A DNA stretch of 64,000 bases from Roseospira goensis (GTDB taxonomy: Bacteria; Pseudomonadota; Alphaproteobacteria; Rhodospirillales; Rhodospirillaceae), in assembly GCF_014197795.1 (NCBI RefSeq), contig NZ_JACIGI010000004.1:1-64000 (forward strand), in the 5' to 3' direction. Positions 43,304-52,175 of the stretch are shown here, piece by piece. The stretch's first letter is position 1, and each line of letters opens with the position of its first letter. The notes under the pieces are model-generated. The model had not been told where the DNA came from. It searched no databases and worked only from the letters and a program-made list of their open reading frames with translations. The translations under genes were made by a program, and so were the position numbers.

Positions 43304-43958
43304 TGTGGCGCCACCAGCGCCCCTCGCCGAGCGAGTAGATCGGGCGATAGTGGGAGATCCGGTCATCGGTGACCGGACGGTCGATCTGGTTGTCGAGGAT
43401 GTAGCGCCGGCCGGCATGCCGTGCCTCCAGCACCGCGTGCCGGATGCCGAGGTTGAGGTCGGACACGATCACGACGCGCAACGCCGAGGCCGGCCACCCC
43501 AGCGCCCGCAGCGCCATGTACTTGGCGATGGCGAAGTCCTCGCAATCGCCGCCGCGGGCGAGGAACTGCGCCGGCGTGGCCCAGTGATCGGACCGCCCCC
43601 AGTTGGTCGAGTCGGACACGTAGTCCTGTTGGTCCAGCACGGCGTCGATCCGCTGCAGCTGCGCCATCGGCTCAAGGCCGCGGGCCGTCCCGATGATCGC
43701 GGCCCAGGGGTCGCTCTGGCACGCCGCGCTCCGCGCCGCCCCGCAGTCCGCCGCCACCGCCGGCCGGCGGGCCTGGGCGCTGTCGCGCAGGACCGCCGCC
43801 CAGCGTGGGAACGCCGTCATGTCGACACGCTCGTGTTCGATGCTGCCGAACACGCCGGTCGTGGGCTCGGCCGCCACGGCCGTGGCCAGCCCGACCGACA
43901 GCGCCGCGGCCAGCAGAGGGGCCACGGCCCGGCGGACGCGCAGCGGACGGCCCTTCAT
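43254..43958 (-). CDS. lapG: LapG-like periplasmic cysteine protease (BTLCP family)
   Basis: A 234-residue bacterial transglutaminase-like cysteine proteinase. An N-terminal signal peptide ends AVAA near residue 30. The catalytic triad is intact: Cys139 in GGDCEDF, His174 in GIRHAVLE and Asp189 in YILDN. LapG cleaves the N-terminus of the giant adhesin LapA when c-di-GMP is low, releasing biofilm cells; no LapA is visible in this window. A palindromic AT-rich element lies between this gene and the divergent type I transporter, suggesting common control. ATG 43958 is chosen so the signal peptide starts with MKGRPLRVRR. Confidence 0.85.
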   Translation of the reverse strand: MKGRPLRVRRAVAPLLAAALSVGLATAVAAEPTTGVFGSIEHERVDMTAFPRWAAVLRDSAQARRPAVAADCGAARSAACQSDPWAAIIGTARGLEPMAQLQRIDAVLDQQDYVSDSTNWGRSDHWATPAQFLARGGDCEDFAIAKYMALRALGWPASALRVVIVSDLNLGIRHAVLEARHAGRRYILDNQIDRPVTDDRISHYRPIYSLGEGRWWRHITPDPARPRSRPPMRQ

Positions 43959-44409
43959 GCGGTCTCGGTCCCAGGAAGGCACGGGCTGATCGCCGTCGCA
44001 GAGAGCGCCAGCCAGCCCTGACGTCCGACTCACTGGAGCAGTCCCCTGTGGCCCGCGCAGTGATTGACGTCACACCTTCGAAGGCCGCGTTATCATCTTG
44101 ATAAGACATAAATTTTATATATGTGAGAGGGACACCGGCGGGAGTCGGCACAAGAGCGGCCACGGCGGGTCGTGGACCGCAACGAGACCGATCCCGGCGC
44201 ATCCGCGACGGCGGCCATCGGAGTCGGCGGCGCGCCGCTGGATGTCACGAGCGAGAAAAAGTGTCTGACTTCAACGGATAACAGGAGACTGCTGCGAAAC
44301 TGGTGGGGGAGGGCACCCCGGATTCGGCGCTTGCTCTCTGTCAAGAACAGGACTATCCTTCAGAAGTGGGTCGAACCTAAGGCTCTACCTGCTTGTAAAA
44401 AAACGAATT
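43959..44409. promoter_or_regulatory. Divergent control region of lapG-like gene and type I transporter
   Basis: About 450 bases without a convincing gene. The stretch 44085-44130 is markedly AT-rich in a 70% G+C genome and holds TTATAT/TATATA-like -10 material. TTGACG at 44064-44069 and TTGATA at 44098-44103 are -35-like, but neither pairs well. No strong ribosome-binding sequence precedes either possible transporter start (ATG 44410 or 44425). Confidence 0.5.
44090..44104. promoter_or_regulatory. Perfect palindrome TTATCATCTTGATAA (candidate operator)
   Basis: TTATCA at 44090-44095 is the reverse complement of TGATAA at 44099-44104, separated by TCT. It is centred in the AT-rich part of the divergent region between the lapG-like gene and the ABC transporter, where an operator would be expected. 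The regulator is unknown. Confidence 0.5.
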
Positions 44410-47400
44410 ATGGTGGTTCGCCACATGGTCGGCAAGGACACCAGGTCAGACGACTCCTGGTTCTCGGCGCCTCCGGACAGTTCCCGGGGCGGCGCGGGGA
44501 GCGAGGAGTCGCGCGGCTGGGATCTGCGTCCGACCGACCTCAAGCCGGAGAGTGCGGATCCGCTGCTGGGCGCCCTGCTGGCGCTATGCCGGCTGCACGG
44601 CCGGCCCCGGTCCGCCGCCTCGCTCACCGCCGGCCTGCCGCTGGAGAACAACCGCCTGACGCCGCACCTGTTCCCGGTCGCGGCCGAGCGTGCCCGCCTG
44701 AGTGCCCGGCTGGTGCGGCGCCCCTTCGCCGACATCCCGCATCATCTCTATCCGGTCGTGCTGCTGATGAAGGGGCGCACGACCTACGTCGTTCTGCGCG
44801 AGGTGCGCCGCGACCAGTTCGAGGTTCTGCTGCCGGAGACCGGGACCGGGACCGAGATCCTGTCGCGGGCCGCCATTGAGGCCCGCTACGAGGGGTACGC
44901 GATCCTGGCGCGCCCCGAGGTGACGTATCGCGGCCAATCCGACGATCGGGTCGAACCGCCCAAGGGCGACTGGTTCTGGTCGACCCTGCGCCGTATGGGC
45001 CGAGTCTACGCCTACGTCATCCTGGCGGCGATCATGGTCAACCTGTTCGCCCTCGCCGGCCCGCTGTTCACCATGAACGTCTACGACCGCGTGGTGCCCA
45101 ATCAGGCGCTGGAGACGCTGTGGGTGCTGGCGAGCGGCGTGGTCATCGTCTACGCCTTCGACTTCGTGCTGCGCCTGATCCGCGCCTACCTGATCGACCA
45201 CACCGGCAAGCGCGCCGACGTGGTGATGTCGTCGATCATCTTCGGCCACGCGCTCAACGTCCGCATGGGCGCGCGGCCCGCCTCCTCGGGCGCCTTCGCC
45301 AACAAGCTGAAGGAGTTCGAGGCCGTGCGCGACTTCTTCGCCTCGGCCACGGTGGTCGCGCTCGTCGACATTCCCTTCATCTTCCTGTTCATCGCGGTGA
45401 TCTACTGGATCGCCGGACCCGCGGCCTATGTGCCGTTGCTGGCGGTCCCGGTGGTCATCATCGGCGGGTTGCTGCTGCAGGCGCCGCTGCGCCGGGCCGT
45501 GCAACGCACCAACGAGCGCAACTCGCAGAAGCACGGGATCCTGGTCGAGGTCATCTCGTCCCTGGAGACGATCAAGAGCCTGGGCGCCGAAGGGCGCATG
45601 CAGCGCGACTGGGAAGCCTTCACCGGCGAGTCCGCGAGCCTCGGGGCGCGGGTCAAGTTCCTGTCCGGTCTGGGCGTCCACTTCGCCGACTTCGTGCGCC
45701 ACATCGTCACGGTCTCGGTGATTATCATCGGCGTCTATCAGATCTCGAACAACGCGATGACGATGGGCGCCCTGATCGCCGCGACCATCCTGACCGGGCG
45801 TATCATGGCGCCGCTCGGCCAGGTGGCCGGTCTGGTCGCCCGCCTGCATCACGCCTTTTCGGCGCGCAAGTCGATCGACGAGATCATGGCCTTGCCGGTG
45901 GACCGTCCCGCCGGCAAGCAGTTCCTCAGCCGCCCCGCCCTCGCCGGCCGCATCGACTTCCGCAACGTCACCTTCTTTTATCCGAACACCCAGACGCCGG
46001 CCCTCAAGGACGTCACCTTCACCGTGGGCCCGGGCGAGCGCGTCGCCATCATGGGGCCGATCGGATCCGGGAAGTCGACGGTCGCCCGCCTGCTCACCCG
46101 TCTGTACGACCCCGGCGAGGGCTCGATCCAGATCGACGGCGCCGACATCCAGCAGATCGACCCGGCCGACATCCGCCGCACGGCGGGTGTGGTGCTCCAG
46201 GACGTCGTCCTGTTCACCGGCACCGTGCGCGACAACATCGCCATGGGCGCCCCGGAGGCCGACGATCAGATGATCCTGCGCGCTGCCGAACTGTCCGGCG
46301 CCCACGAGTTTATCAGCCGCCACCCGCTGGGCTACGACATGCCGGTGGGCGAACGCGGCTCGCTGCTGTCCGGCGGGCAGCGCCAGGCGGTCGCCCTGGC
46401 ACGGGCCCTGCTGCCGGATCCGCCGATCCTGGTCCTCGACGAACCCACCAGCATGATGGACATCCCGACAGAGGAGGCCTTCGTGGAACGACTCGGCACC
46501 GCCCTGAAGGAAAAGGCGCTGATCATCATCACCCACCGGCCCTCCCTGCTGAGCATCGCCGACCGGCTGTTGGTGCTGCGGAAGGGCGAGGCGATCGCCG
46601 ACGGTCCGGTCAACGAGGTGCTGCCCAAGCTGCTGCCCAAGGGGGCCGTCAGCGGCCGCGGGCTGCCGCCGGCCCGGACCCTCAAGGCGCATATCGAGCG
46701 CGGCGATCTGGCCGCGGCGGGCAAGACGAAGTCCGGTGAGGCAAAGGCCGGCGACACCAGGACGGACGACGCCAAGGCGGCGGACAGCGCCGGCAAGACG
46801 GTGAAGACGGCAAAGAGTGCGAAGACGGCGAAGAAGGCGAAGACGGACAGCGACACGGCCGAGAAAGCGGCCAGGCCGTCGCGGCCGCCGGCGCCCCCTC
46901 GCCCGGAGAAGCCGGCGGCCCAAAGCGCGACCCATCGGGTGCGCGCCGCCAACGATGGCCACGACGCCGGTCCACGGCCCGGCTCCGCCCCAATGGTGCC
47001 CCCGGCACAGACGCCGGAGCCTCCGGCCGCGGCCGCGCCGCCCCGGGCCGTGGAGCGGACGCCCGAACCTGCGACCACCGAGGCCCCAGCCCCCGCGGCC
47101 ACCGCCGGTGCCGCGACAGGCGAGACACCGCCGAAGTCGATCCGGCGCCCCCTCACCGTTCCCCTGCGGGCGGGGCGCCAGCCCGCCGACGAGCCGCCCC
47201 CGGCGCCCGTGGACGCGCCCGCCGCGTCGGCCGAGGAAAGGCCGGATCCGACGGCTCCGGCCGCACTCACCGCCCACGGCGACGCCAAGTCCGAGCGCCC
47301 GGTGCTCCGGACACCGCCGGCGGCGGCCGGACCGGCACCGACACGGCCGGTGAGCGCGCCCGGCCTGCGCACTGCGCCGCCGCGCCCCACCCTCGTCCGG

Positions 47401-48096
47401 ACTCCGGCGCCACCCGCGCCGCCCGTTGACAGGGCACCCGCCGCGGTGCTTCAAGAAGACGGGGACCGTGCGAACACGCGCGGGGGACCCGCCGACGCCC
47501 CGACGGCGACCACACCGTCGAGCACGGGGCCGACCGCCGCCCCCACCGCAGTGCCCGAGACGGCGCCTGAGGCGACGCCCGAACCGGCGTCCGAGAGGTC
47601 TGCGGTCCGCGCCACGGCCAGAGCGGCCGCCGAGCGCAGACCCGAGCCGGCGGCCCGGCAACCGGAGACCGCGGCGCGGACGGCGCCGTCCGCCGGGACC
47701 CGTCCCGCGTCCCGCCTCGAGGATCCGCAGCGGCTGTCGTCGCGGGTCACCGCACCGCCGGACTCCCTGGCCTGGCGCACCGCCGCGCCGCCCAAGCCGC
47801 CGGCCGCGGCGCCGTCCAACGGCAAGACCCGGCCCCGCAAGGCGGCGATGGTGGCCATGCGCCGGCGACCCGGCGAAGTCCTGGCGCCGTCCGCCCCGCC
47901 CCGGCCGAAGCTCGCCGTCGCGGCCAACCTGCCGGCATCGGCCGAGGAGACCACCCGGCCCAAGGCTGAGGGCGGTCGCCCCGGGCGGGCCAGCGGCCTA
48001 CGACCGATCCCGGCCCAGGGCCGACGGCCGGACGCCGGGCCCGACTCCTCGGGTCCGACCGCTTCGTACGGACGTAACCGCGGAGGATCGCGATGA
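44410..48096 (+). CDS. Type I secretion ABC transporter (LapB-like) with long disordered tail
   Basis: A 1228-residue protein. Residues ~1-150 are a C39-like domain without the catalytic Cys (DPLLGALLALCRLHGR), as in LapB/HlyB-type exporters. Six TM helices follow (about 195-490), starting VYAYVILAAIMVNLFAL. The nucleotide-binding domain has Walker A GPIGSGKST (549-557), LSGGQ (653-657) and Walker B ILVLDEP, all intact. The domain ends near residue 735; the last ~480 residues are Lys/Ala- then Pro/Ala-rich, repetitive and without a fold, which is far longer than usual. It is coupled to the HlyD-type gene by an ATGA overlap. Confidence 0.9.
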   Translation: MVVRHMVGKDTRSDDSWFSAPPDSSRGGAGSEESRGWDLRPTDLKPESADPLLGALLALCRLHGRPRSAASLTAGLPLENNRLTPHLFPVAAERARLSARLVRRPFADIPHHLYPVVLLMKGRTTYVVLREVRRDQFEVLLPETGTGTEILSRAAIEARYEGYAILARPEVTYRGQSDDRVEPPKGDWFWSTLRRMGRVYAYVILAAIMVNLFALAGPLFTMNVYDRVVPNQALETLWVLASGVVIVYAFDFVLRLIRAYLIDHTGKRADVVMSSIIFGHALNVRMGARPASSGAFANKLKEFEAVRDFFASATVVALVDIPFIFLFIAVIYWIAGPAAYVPLLAVPVVIIGGLLLQAPLRRAVQRTNERNSQKHGILVEVISSLETIKSLGAEGRMQRDWEAFTGESASLGARVKFLSGLGVHFADFVRHIVTVSVIIIGVYQISNNAMTMGALIAATILTGRIMAPLGQVAGLVARLHHAFSARKSIDEIMALPVDRPAGKQFLSRPALAGRIDFRNVTFFYPNTQTPALKDVTFTVGPGERVAIMGPIGSGKSTVARLLTRLYDPGEGSIQIDGADIQQIDPADIRRTAGVVLQDVVLFTGTVRDNIAMGAPEADDQMILRAAELSGAHEFISRHPLGYDMPVGERGSLLSGGQRQAVALARALLPDPPILVLDEPTSMMDIPTEEAFVERLGTALKEKALIIITHRPSLLSIADRLLVLRKGEAIADGPVNEVLPKLLPKGAVSGRGLPPARTLKAHIERGDLAAAGKTKSGEAKAGDTRTDDAKAADSAGKTVKTAKSAKTAKKAKTDSDTAEKAARPSRPPAPPRPEKPAAQSATHRVRAANDGHDAGPRPGSAPMVPPAQTPEPPAAAAPPRAVERTPEPATTEAPAPAATAGAATGETPPKSIRRPLTVPLRAGRQPADEPPPAPVDAPAASAEERPDPTAPAALTAHGDAKSERPVLRTPPAAAGPAPTRPVSAPGLRTAPPRPTLVRTPAPPAPPVDRAPAAVLQEDGDRANTRGGPADAPTATTPSSTGPTAAPTAVPETAPEATPEPASERSAVRATARAAAERRPEPAARQPETAARTAPSAGTRPASRLEDPQRLSSRVTAPPDSLAWRTAAPPKPPAAAPSNGKTRPRKAAMVAMRRRPGEVLAPSAPPRPKLAVAANLPASAEETTRPKAEGGRPGRASGLRPIPAQGRRPDAGPDSSGPTASYGRNRGGSR

Positions 48097-49415
48097 CGGT
48101 ATCCTGGGACGACGTGCGCTTTGCCCAGCATCGGGTTCAGGCCGAGGTCATCGGCCCCAGCCGCGTGGCGTACATCGTCCTGATGGTGATCGTCGTGTTC
48201 TTCGTGCTCGCCTTCCTGTGGGCGAAGTACACCGTCATCGACGAGGTGACGCGCGCCCAGGGCCGCGTCATCCCCTCCTCCAAGATCCAGGTCGTGCAGA
48301 ACCTGGAAGGCGGCATCGTCGAGGAGATCCTGGTCCAGCCCGGCAAACTGGTCAGCCAGGGCGAGGTTCTCATGCGCCTGGACAACGTGGGCTTCGGCTC
48401 CGACCTGGGCGAACTGGAGGCCCGCCGCACGACGCTGATCGCCCGGATCGCGCGCCTCAAGGCCGAGGTGGAGGGCACACCGCTCCAGCTTCCGGCCGAT
48501 TTCGTCGCGCGCGCGCCGGGCGTGGCCCAGTCCGAGCGCGAACTGATGCGCACCCGGCGCGAGAACCTGGAGGTGCAGATCAGCATCCTGGAAGGGCAGG
48601 TCTCGCAACGGCGCCAGGAGTTGCTGGAACTCGAAAACCGGGTCGAGCAGGCCCGCGACAGCCTGGGCCTGATCTACGAGGAGATCTCGATCACCCGCCC
48701 GCTGGTGGCCAACGGCGTGGTGCCGCGCATCAATCTGCTGCGCCTGCGGCGCGAGGCCAACGACCTGCAAGGCGAGATCGAAGCGGCCGAACTGGCGCTG
48801 CCCCGAGCGGAGTCCGCCCTCCAGGAGGCGAGCGAACGGATCGAGGAGAAGTACCTGACCTTCCGCACGGAGGCACAGGCCGCGCTGCTGGAGGCTCGCA
48901 GCGAACTGGCCGGGATCGCGGAACGGCTGACCGCCGCCCAGGACCGGGTGAAGCGCACCGAGATCCGCTCGCCCGTGCACGGCGTGGTCAAGACCCTGAC
49001 CGTCCGCACGATCGGGGGCGTGATCCAACCGGGCATGGACATCATGGAAATCGTCCCCGTCGACGACACCCTGCTGGTGGAGGCCCAGATCCGGCCCGCG
49101 GACGTCGGGTTCCTGCGGCCGGGGCTGGAGGCCATGATCAAGTTCACGGCCTATGACTTCAGCATCTACGGCGGCCTCAAGGGCACCCTCGAGTCGATCA
49201 GCGCCGACACCATCGTCGACGAGATCACCAACGACAGCTACTACCTCATCACGCTGCGCACCAACGAAAACACCCTGAACCGCAACGGCGAGACCCTGCC
49301 GCTGATGCCCGGTATGATCGCCACGGTGGACATCCTGACCGGCAAGCGGTCCATCCTGGACTACCTGCTGAAGCCGATCCTGAAGACGCAGTCCCGCGCC
49401 CTGACGGAGCGTTGA
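48093..49415 (+). CDS. HlyD-family membrane fusion protein of type I secretion (LapC-like)
   Basis: A 440-residue periplasmic adaptor. One TM helix (YIVLMVIVVFFVLAFLWA, ~26-45) anchors it; residues ~60-100 are the lipoyl-like half (QNLEGGIVEEILVQPGKLV), ~120-290 a long coiled-coil hairpin, then the second lipoyl half (TEIRSPVHGVVKTL) and a beta-barrel ending with PLMPGMIATVDILTGKRSILDYLLKP, where only PGM and GKRSILDYLLKP are quoted as the family hallmark. It links the ABC transporter to the TolC channel. It overlaps the transporter stop by 4 nt and is followed within 3 nt by the pseudo-LapG gene. Confidence 0.93.
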   Translation: MTVSWDDVRFAQHRVQAEVIGPSRVAYIVLMVIVVFFVLAFLWAKYTVIDEVTRAQGRVIPSSKIQVVQNLEGGIVEEILVQPGKLVSQGEVLMRLDNVGFGSDLGELEARRTTLIARIARLKAEVEGTPLQLPADFVARAPGVAQSERELMRTRRENLEVQISILEGQVSQRRQELLELENRVEQARDSLGLIYEEISITRPLVANGVVPRINLLRLRREANDLQGEIEAAELALPRAESALQEASERIEEKYLTFRTEAQAALLEARSELAGIAERLTAAQDRVKRTEIRSPVHGVVKTLTVRTIGGVIQPGMDIMEIVPVDDTLLVEAQIRPADVGFLRPGLEAMIKFTAYDFSIYGGLKGTLESISADTIVDEITNDSYYLITLRTNENTLNRNGETLPLMPGMIATVDILTGKRSILDYLLKPILKTQSRALTER

Positions 49416-49417
49416 CC

Positions 49418-50164
49418 ATGGCCGCCTGCGCCGGTCCCCCCCCTGCCCGCCCCCGACGCCCCGGGGTGCTGCTCGCCGGCCTGATCGGGCTGGCGGCCCT
49501 GGTCGCGTCGCTGCCGGGCCGGGCCGCCGAGCGTGACCCGCTCGAGTCTATGCGCCTGGACATCATGGGCACCGTGTCGGTGCACGCGCCGGACCTGTCG
49601 GCGTTTCCGCGCTGGCGGGCCGCCCTCGCCGAGGTCGAACCCTGGCTGGCGCGCATGGCGGCCTGCGCCGAGCGGCCCTGTCCCGACCTCAGCCTGCCGG
49701 AGAAGGTGTGGCTCAACCGCATCCAGGGACTGTCCCGGCTGCCGCCGGACCGGTTGGCGCGGGCCGTCGCGACATTCCTGGACGACCTGTTGGCGCTCAG
49801 CCCGGAGGCGATCGCCGCCGAGCATGTCGGCCCCTGGCCGACCATGCAGAACCTCCTCGCCGGAGACGGGCGGGACGGCCTGGGCCGGGCCCTGGCCCGC
49901 TACTATACGCTGCGGGCCGCGGGTCTCGACCCGGATCATGTCCGCCTGATCGTCGCCCGCGACACGCTGACCCTGGAGACCACCCACGTGGTGCTGGTCG
50001 AGACCCCGCAGGTTCAGATCGCCATGACCCGCTACGGCGTGCACAGACCCGACTCCGGCCGGGAGCATGCCTTCGTGCCGGTCTACGCCTTCGACCACAG
50101 CGGTCGGTGGCTGTATTTTCCCGAGACGGTGCTGGACGAGGCGGCACCGGCACCATCGGACTGA
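49418..50164 (+). CDS. Catalytically degenerate LapG-like protein (pseudo-protease)
   Basis: A 248-residue exported protein whose N-terminal hydrophobic segment (VLLAGLIGLAALVA) is a signal peptide or anchor. It aligns with the LapG-like protein encoded at 43254-43958: DLSAFPRWRAAL matches DMTAFPRWAAVL, and LARYYTLRAAGLDPDHVRLIV matches IAKYMALRALGWPASALRVVIV. Where LapG has Cys139-Glu-Asp this protein has Asp/Gly-Leu-Gly, so the nucleophile is gone; the His is kept (TTHVVLV, His190), while the Asp region reads MTRY. It is predicted to bind but not cleave. A TTG at 49412 is an alternative start. Confidence 0.75.
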   Translation: MAACAGPPPARPRRPGVLLAGLIGLAALVASLPGRAAERDPLESMRLDIMGTVSVHAPDLSAFPRWRAALAEVEPWLARMAACAERPCPDLSLPEKVWLNRIQGLSRLPPDRLARAVATFLDDLLALSPEAIAAEHVGPWPTMQNLLAGDGRDGLGRALARYYTLRAAGLDPDHVRLIVARDTLTLETTHVVLVETPQVQIAMTRYGVHRPDSGREHAFVPVYAFDHSGRWLYFPETVLDEAAPAPSD

Positions 50165-50225
50165 CGGCCGCGCCCCGCGCCGGGAGGACCCGGACCGCGA
50201 CCGCCATGACGGGAGACGACAGAAG

Positions 50226-52175
50226 GTGAAGACCGTCGTGCATCCAGACGCCCCCCTCCCCGCGCCCCTGCCCGTCGCGGATACGGCCGCCCAGGCCGCC
50301 GGCGCGCCGGCCCCCGAGCCGGCATATGGCGCCGGCCGGTCCGAGAAGCGCACCGCGCTGTGGATCGCCGCCGCCGCCGGGGGACTGGTTCTGCTTGGGG
50401 GCATCGGCCTGACCCACCTGTACGCCGAAGGCGAGCGCGCCGAGGAACGCGCGGCGGCCGAGGTGCGGGCGGCGGCGGTGCTGACGACGCGCCTCGACCG
50501 CATCGAGACCTGGCTGGACAGCCGCCGCCAGAGCCTGCGCGCCCTGGCGGGCGGCGAGGCGCTGCGCATCCTGGCCACGGAACTGGCCGCCGCCCAGGCC
50601 AGCGGGCGCCAGACATCGGTGACCCCGGAACTGATCTTTCTGCGCGGCGCCCTGGAGCGGCAGGCCATGGCGTTCGGGGCCAGCGGCCTGACGCTGCTGC
50701 GCCCGGACGGCGAGGCCTGGATGGTCGTGGGCGACGCCGGGCCCGACCTGGCGCGGATGCCGCCGGCGCGCCTGAGCACCATCATGGAGACGGGCACGCC
50801 GGTCACGGCGGATGCCGGCACCGCCGAGACGCGCGCTGTCGACCTGGTGGTGCCCGTGCGCTCGCTGCAGGACGCCGGCGAGACCGTGGCGGCGCTGGCG
50901 GCCCGGTTCCCGGCGGGGCCGCTGATGGCGGCGATCGAAGCCCCGGACGCACTCGCCACGGCGGGCGAGTCGATCGAGGTCACGGCGACGTCCGCACCGA
51001 CCCCGCGAACGGACGGTCTGCTGGTCGCCACGCGCCAGCCGGAGGGCTTGCCCTGGAGCCTCCACTACACTCGGCCGTGGGATGCCATCCTCGCCGACAG
51101 CCGGGGACCGCTCGTCGCGGGCTACCTGGTGTCGGGCGCGGCGGCCCTGGCCGTGATCACCCTCATTCTCGGGCTCTCCTGGCGCCACGGCACCGCCACC
51201 AACCGCAAGCTCGCCGACCAGTACCAGCGCTTCGCGACGCGGATGGAGTCGGAACGCCACCTGCTCGACACCGTCATCGACGGGATCACGGAATACCTGT
51301 TCGTGGTCGACAGCCGGGGGCGGCTGCGCCATGCCAACGCCGCCGCCTGCGCGCTGGTGGGGGAGCCGCGCGCCGCCATGATCGGGCGCCCCCTGGCCGA
51401 CGTTCTGGACGACACCGAGACGGCGACCCGGCTCCTGACCCTGGGCCAGGAAGGCCGCCTGTCCTGGCCCACCGAATGTCCTCTGGGCGGACAATCGCGC
51501 TGGGTGATGGTCCTGCGCAATCCCCTGCGCGGCGAAGGCCATGACCACGAAGACGGCTGGGTGGTGCTGGTCCAGGACATCACCGATCTGGTCCAGGAGC
51601 GGATCCGCACCGAGAGCCTGCAACGTGCCGTGGTCCGGGCGCTGGGGCGCACCGCCGGGGCCGCCGACCCCTATCTCGCCGACCAGGCCTCCCGCATGGA
51701 GCGCATCGCCCTGCTGATCGCCGACGAGATGGGCCTGGACCACGACGACCGCCTGACCCTGGAGTTTACGGCACAGGTCTCGCAGATCGGCAAGCTGTTC
51801 GTGCCCCGCGATTTGCTCACCAAGACCGAGCGCCTGACCCCGGAAGAACGCGAGGTCATCAAGGCCCACATCGGCCATGCCTGCGCCCTGCTCGACGATC
51901 TCGATCCGAGCCTGCCGATCACGCATACCCTGACGGAGATCACGGAACGCCTGGACGGCTCCGGCTACCCCAACGGGCTGTCGGGCGACGAGATCAGTCT
52001 GCCCGGCCGGATTTTGGCGGTCGCCGACGTGTTCGCCGCGCGGACGGCCGAACGATCCTACCGGCACGCGGCGTCGCCGGAGGATATTCTGGACATCCTC
52101 AAAAAGCTGCCGGATCGCTATGACGCGGAGGTGGTCGCGGTGCTGGCCGGACTCGTGGAGTCCGGGCGCTACTGA
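50226..52175 (+). CDS. Second membrane sensor with PAS and degenerate HD-GYP domain
   Basis: A 649-residue protein with the same plan as the one encoded at 39883-42021. TM1 lies near residues 38-58 (LWIAAAAGGLVLLGGIG), then a ~240-residue periplasmic sensor, TM2 (AGYLVSGAAALAVITLILGLSW), a PAS domain (YLFVVDSRGRLRHANAAA) and an HD-GYP-like domain. Here the first His is lost (ADQ), the HD pair reads SQ (QVSQIGKL) and the HHxERW His pair is lost (EITERLDGSGYPNG); GYP and VADVF are retained. The GTG at 50226 follows GGGAG. It is last of the lapB-lapC-pseudo-lapG set. Confidence 0.8.
   Translation: MKTVVHPDAPLPAPLPVADTAAQAAGAPAPEPAYGAGRSEKRTALWIAAAAGGLVLLGGIGLTHLYAEGERAEERAAAEVRAAAVLTTRLDRIETWLDSRRQSLRALAGGEALRILATELAAAQASGRQTSVTPELIFLRGALERQAMAFGASGLTLLRPDGEAWMVVGDAGPDLARMPPARLSTIMETGTPVTADAGTAETRAVDLVVPVRSLQDAGETVAALAARFPAGPLMAAIEAPDALATAGESIEVTATSAPTPRTDGLLVATRQPEGLPWSLHYTRPWDAILADSRGPLVAGYLVSGAAALAVITLILGLSWRHGTATNRKLADQYQRFATRMESERHLLDTVIDGITEYLFVVDSRGRLRHANAAACALVGEPRAAMIGRPLADVLDDTETATRLLTLGQEGRLSWPTECPLGGQSRWVMVLRNPLRGEGHDHEDGWVVLVQDITDLVQERIRTESLQRAVVRALGRTAGAADPYLADQASRMERIALLIADEMGLDHDDRLTLEFTAQVSQIGKLFVPRDLLTKTERLTPEEREVIKAHIGHACALLDDLDPSLPITHTLTEITERLDGSGYPNGLSGDEISLPGRILAVADVFAARTAERSYRHAASPEDILDILKKLPDRYDAEVVAVLAGLVESGRY

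Noticed and set aside
40565-43417. 950-codon minus-strand frame across the LuxR-type gene and sensor 1
   Set aside because: Out of frame with sensor 1, which has clear TM, PAS and HD-GYP features, and antisense to the regulator; composition artefact.
44172-44879. Plus-strand frame starting in the lapG/exporter control region
   Set aside because: It overlaps the exporter's C39-like domain in another frame, becomes Arg/Gly/Pro-rich there, and has no motif; the upstream part alone is too weak to call a gene.
44584-47661. 1025-codon minus-strand frame opposite the ABC exporter
   Set aside because: Antisense to intact Walker A, LSGGQ and Walker B motifs; no features of its own.
46720-47700. Repetitive Ala/Pro/Lys codons as a tandem DNA repeat or CRISPR-like array
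   Set aside because: Repetition is at the amino-acid level without a regular DNA unit or spacers; it is the disordered tail of the exporter.
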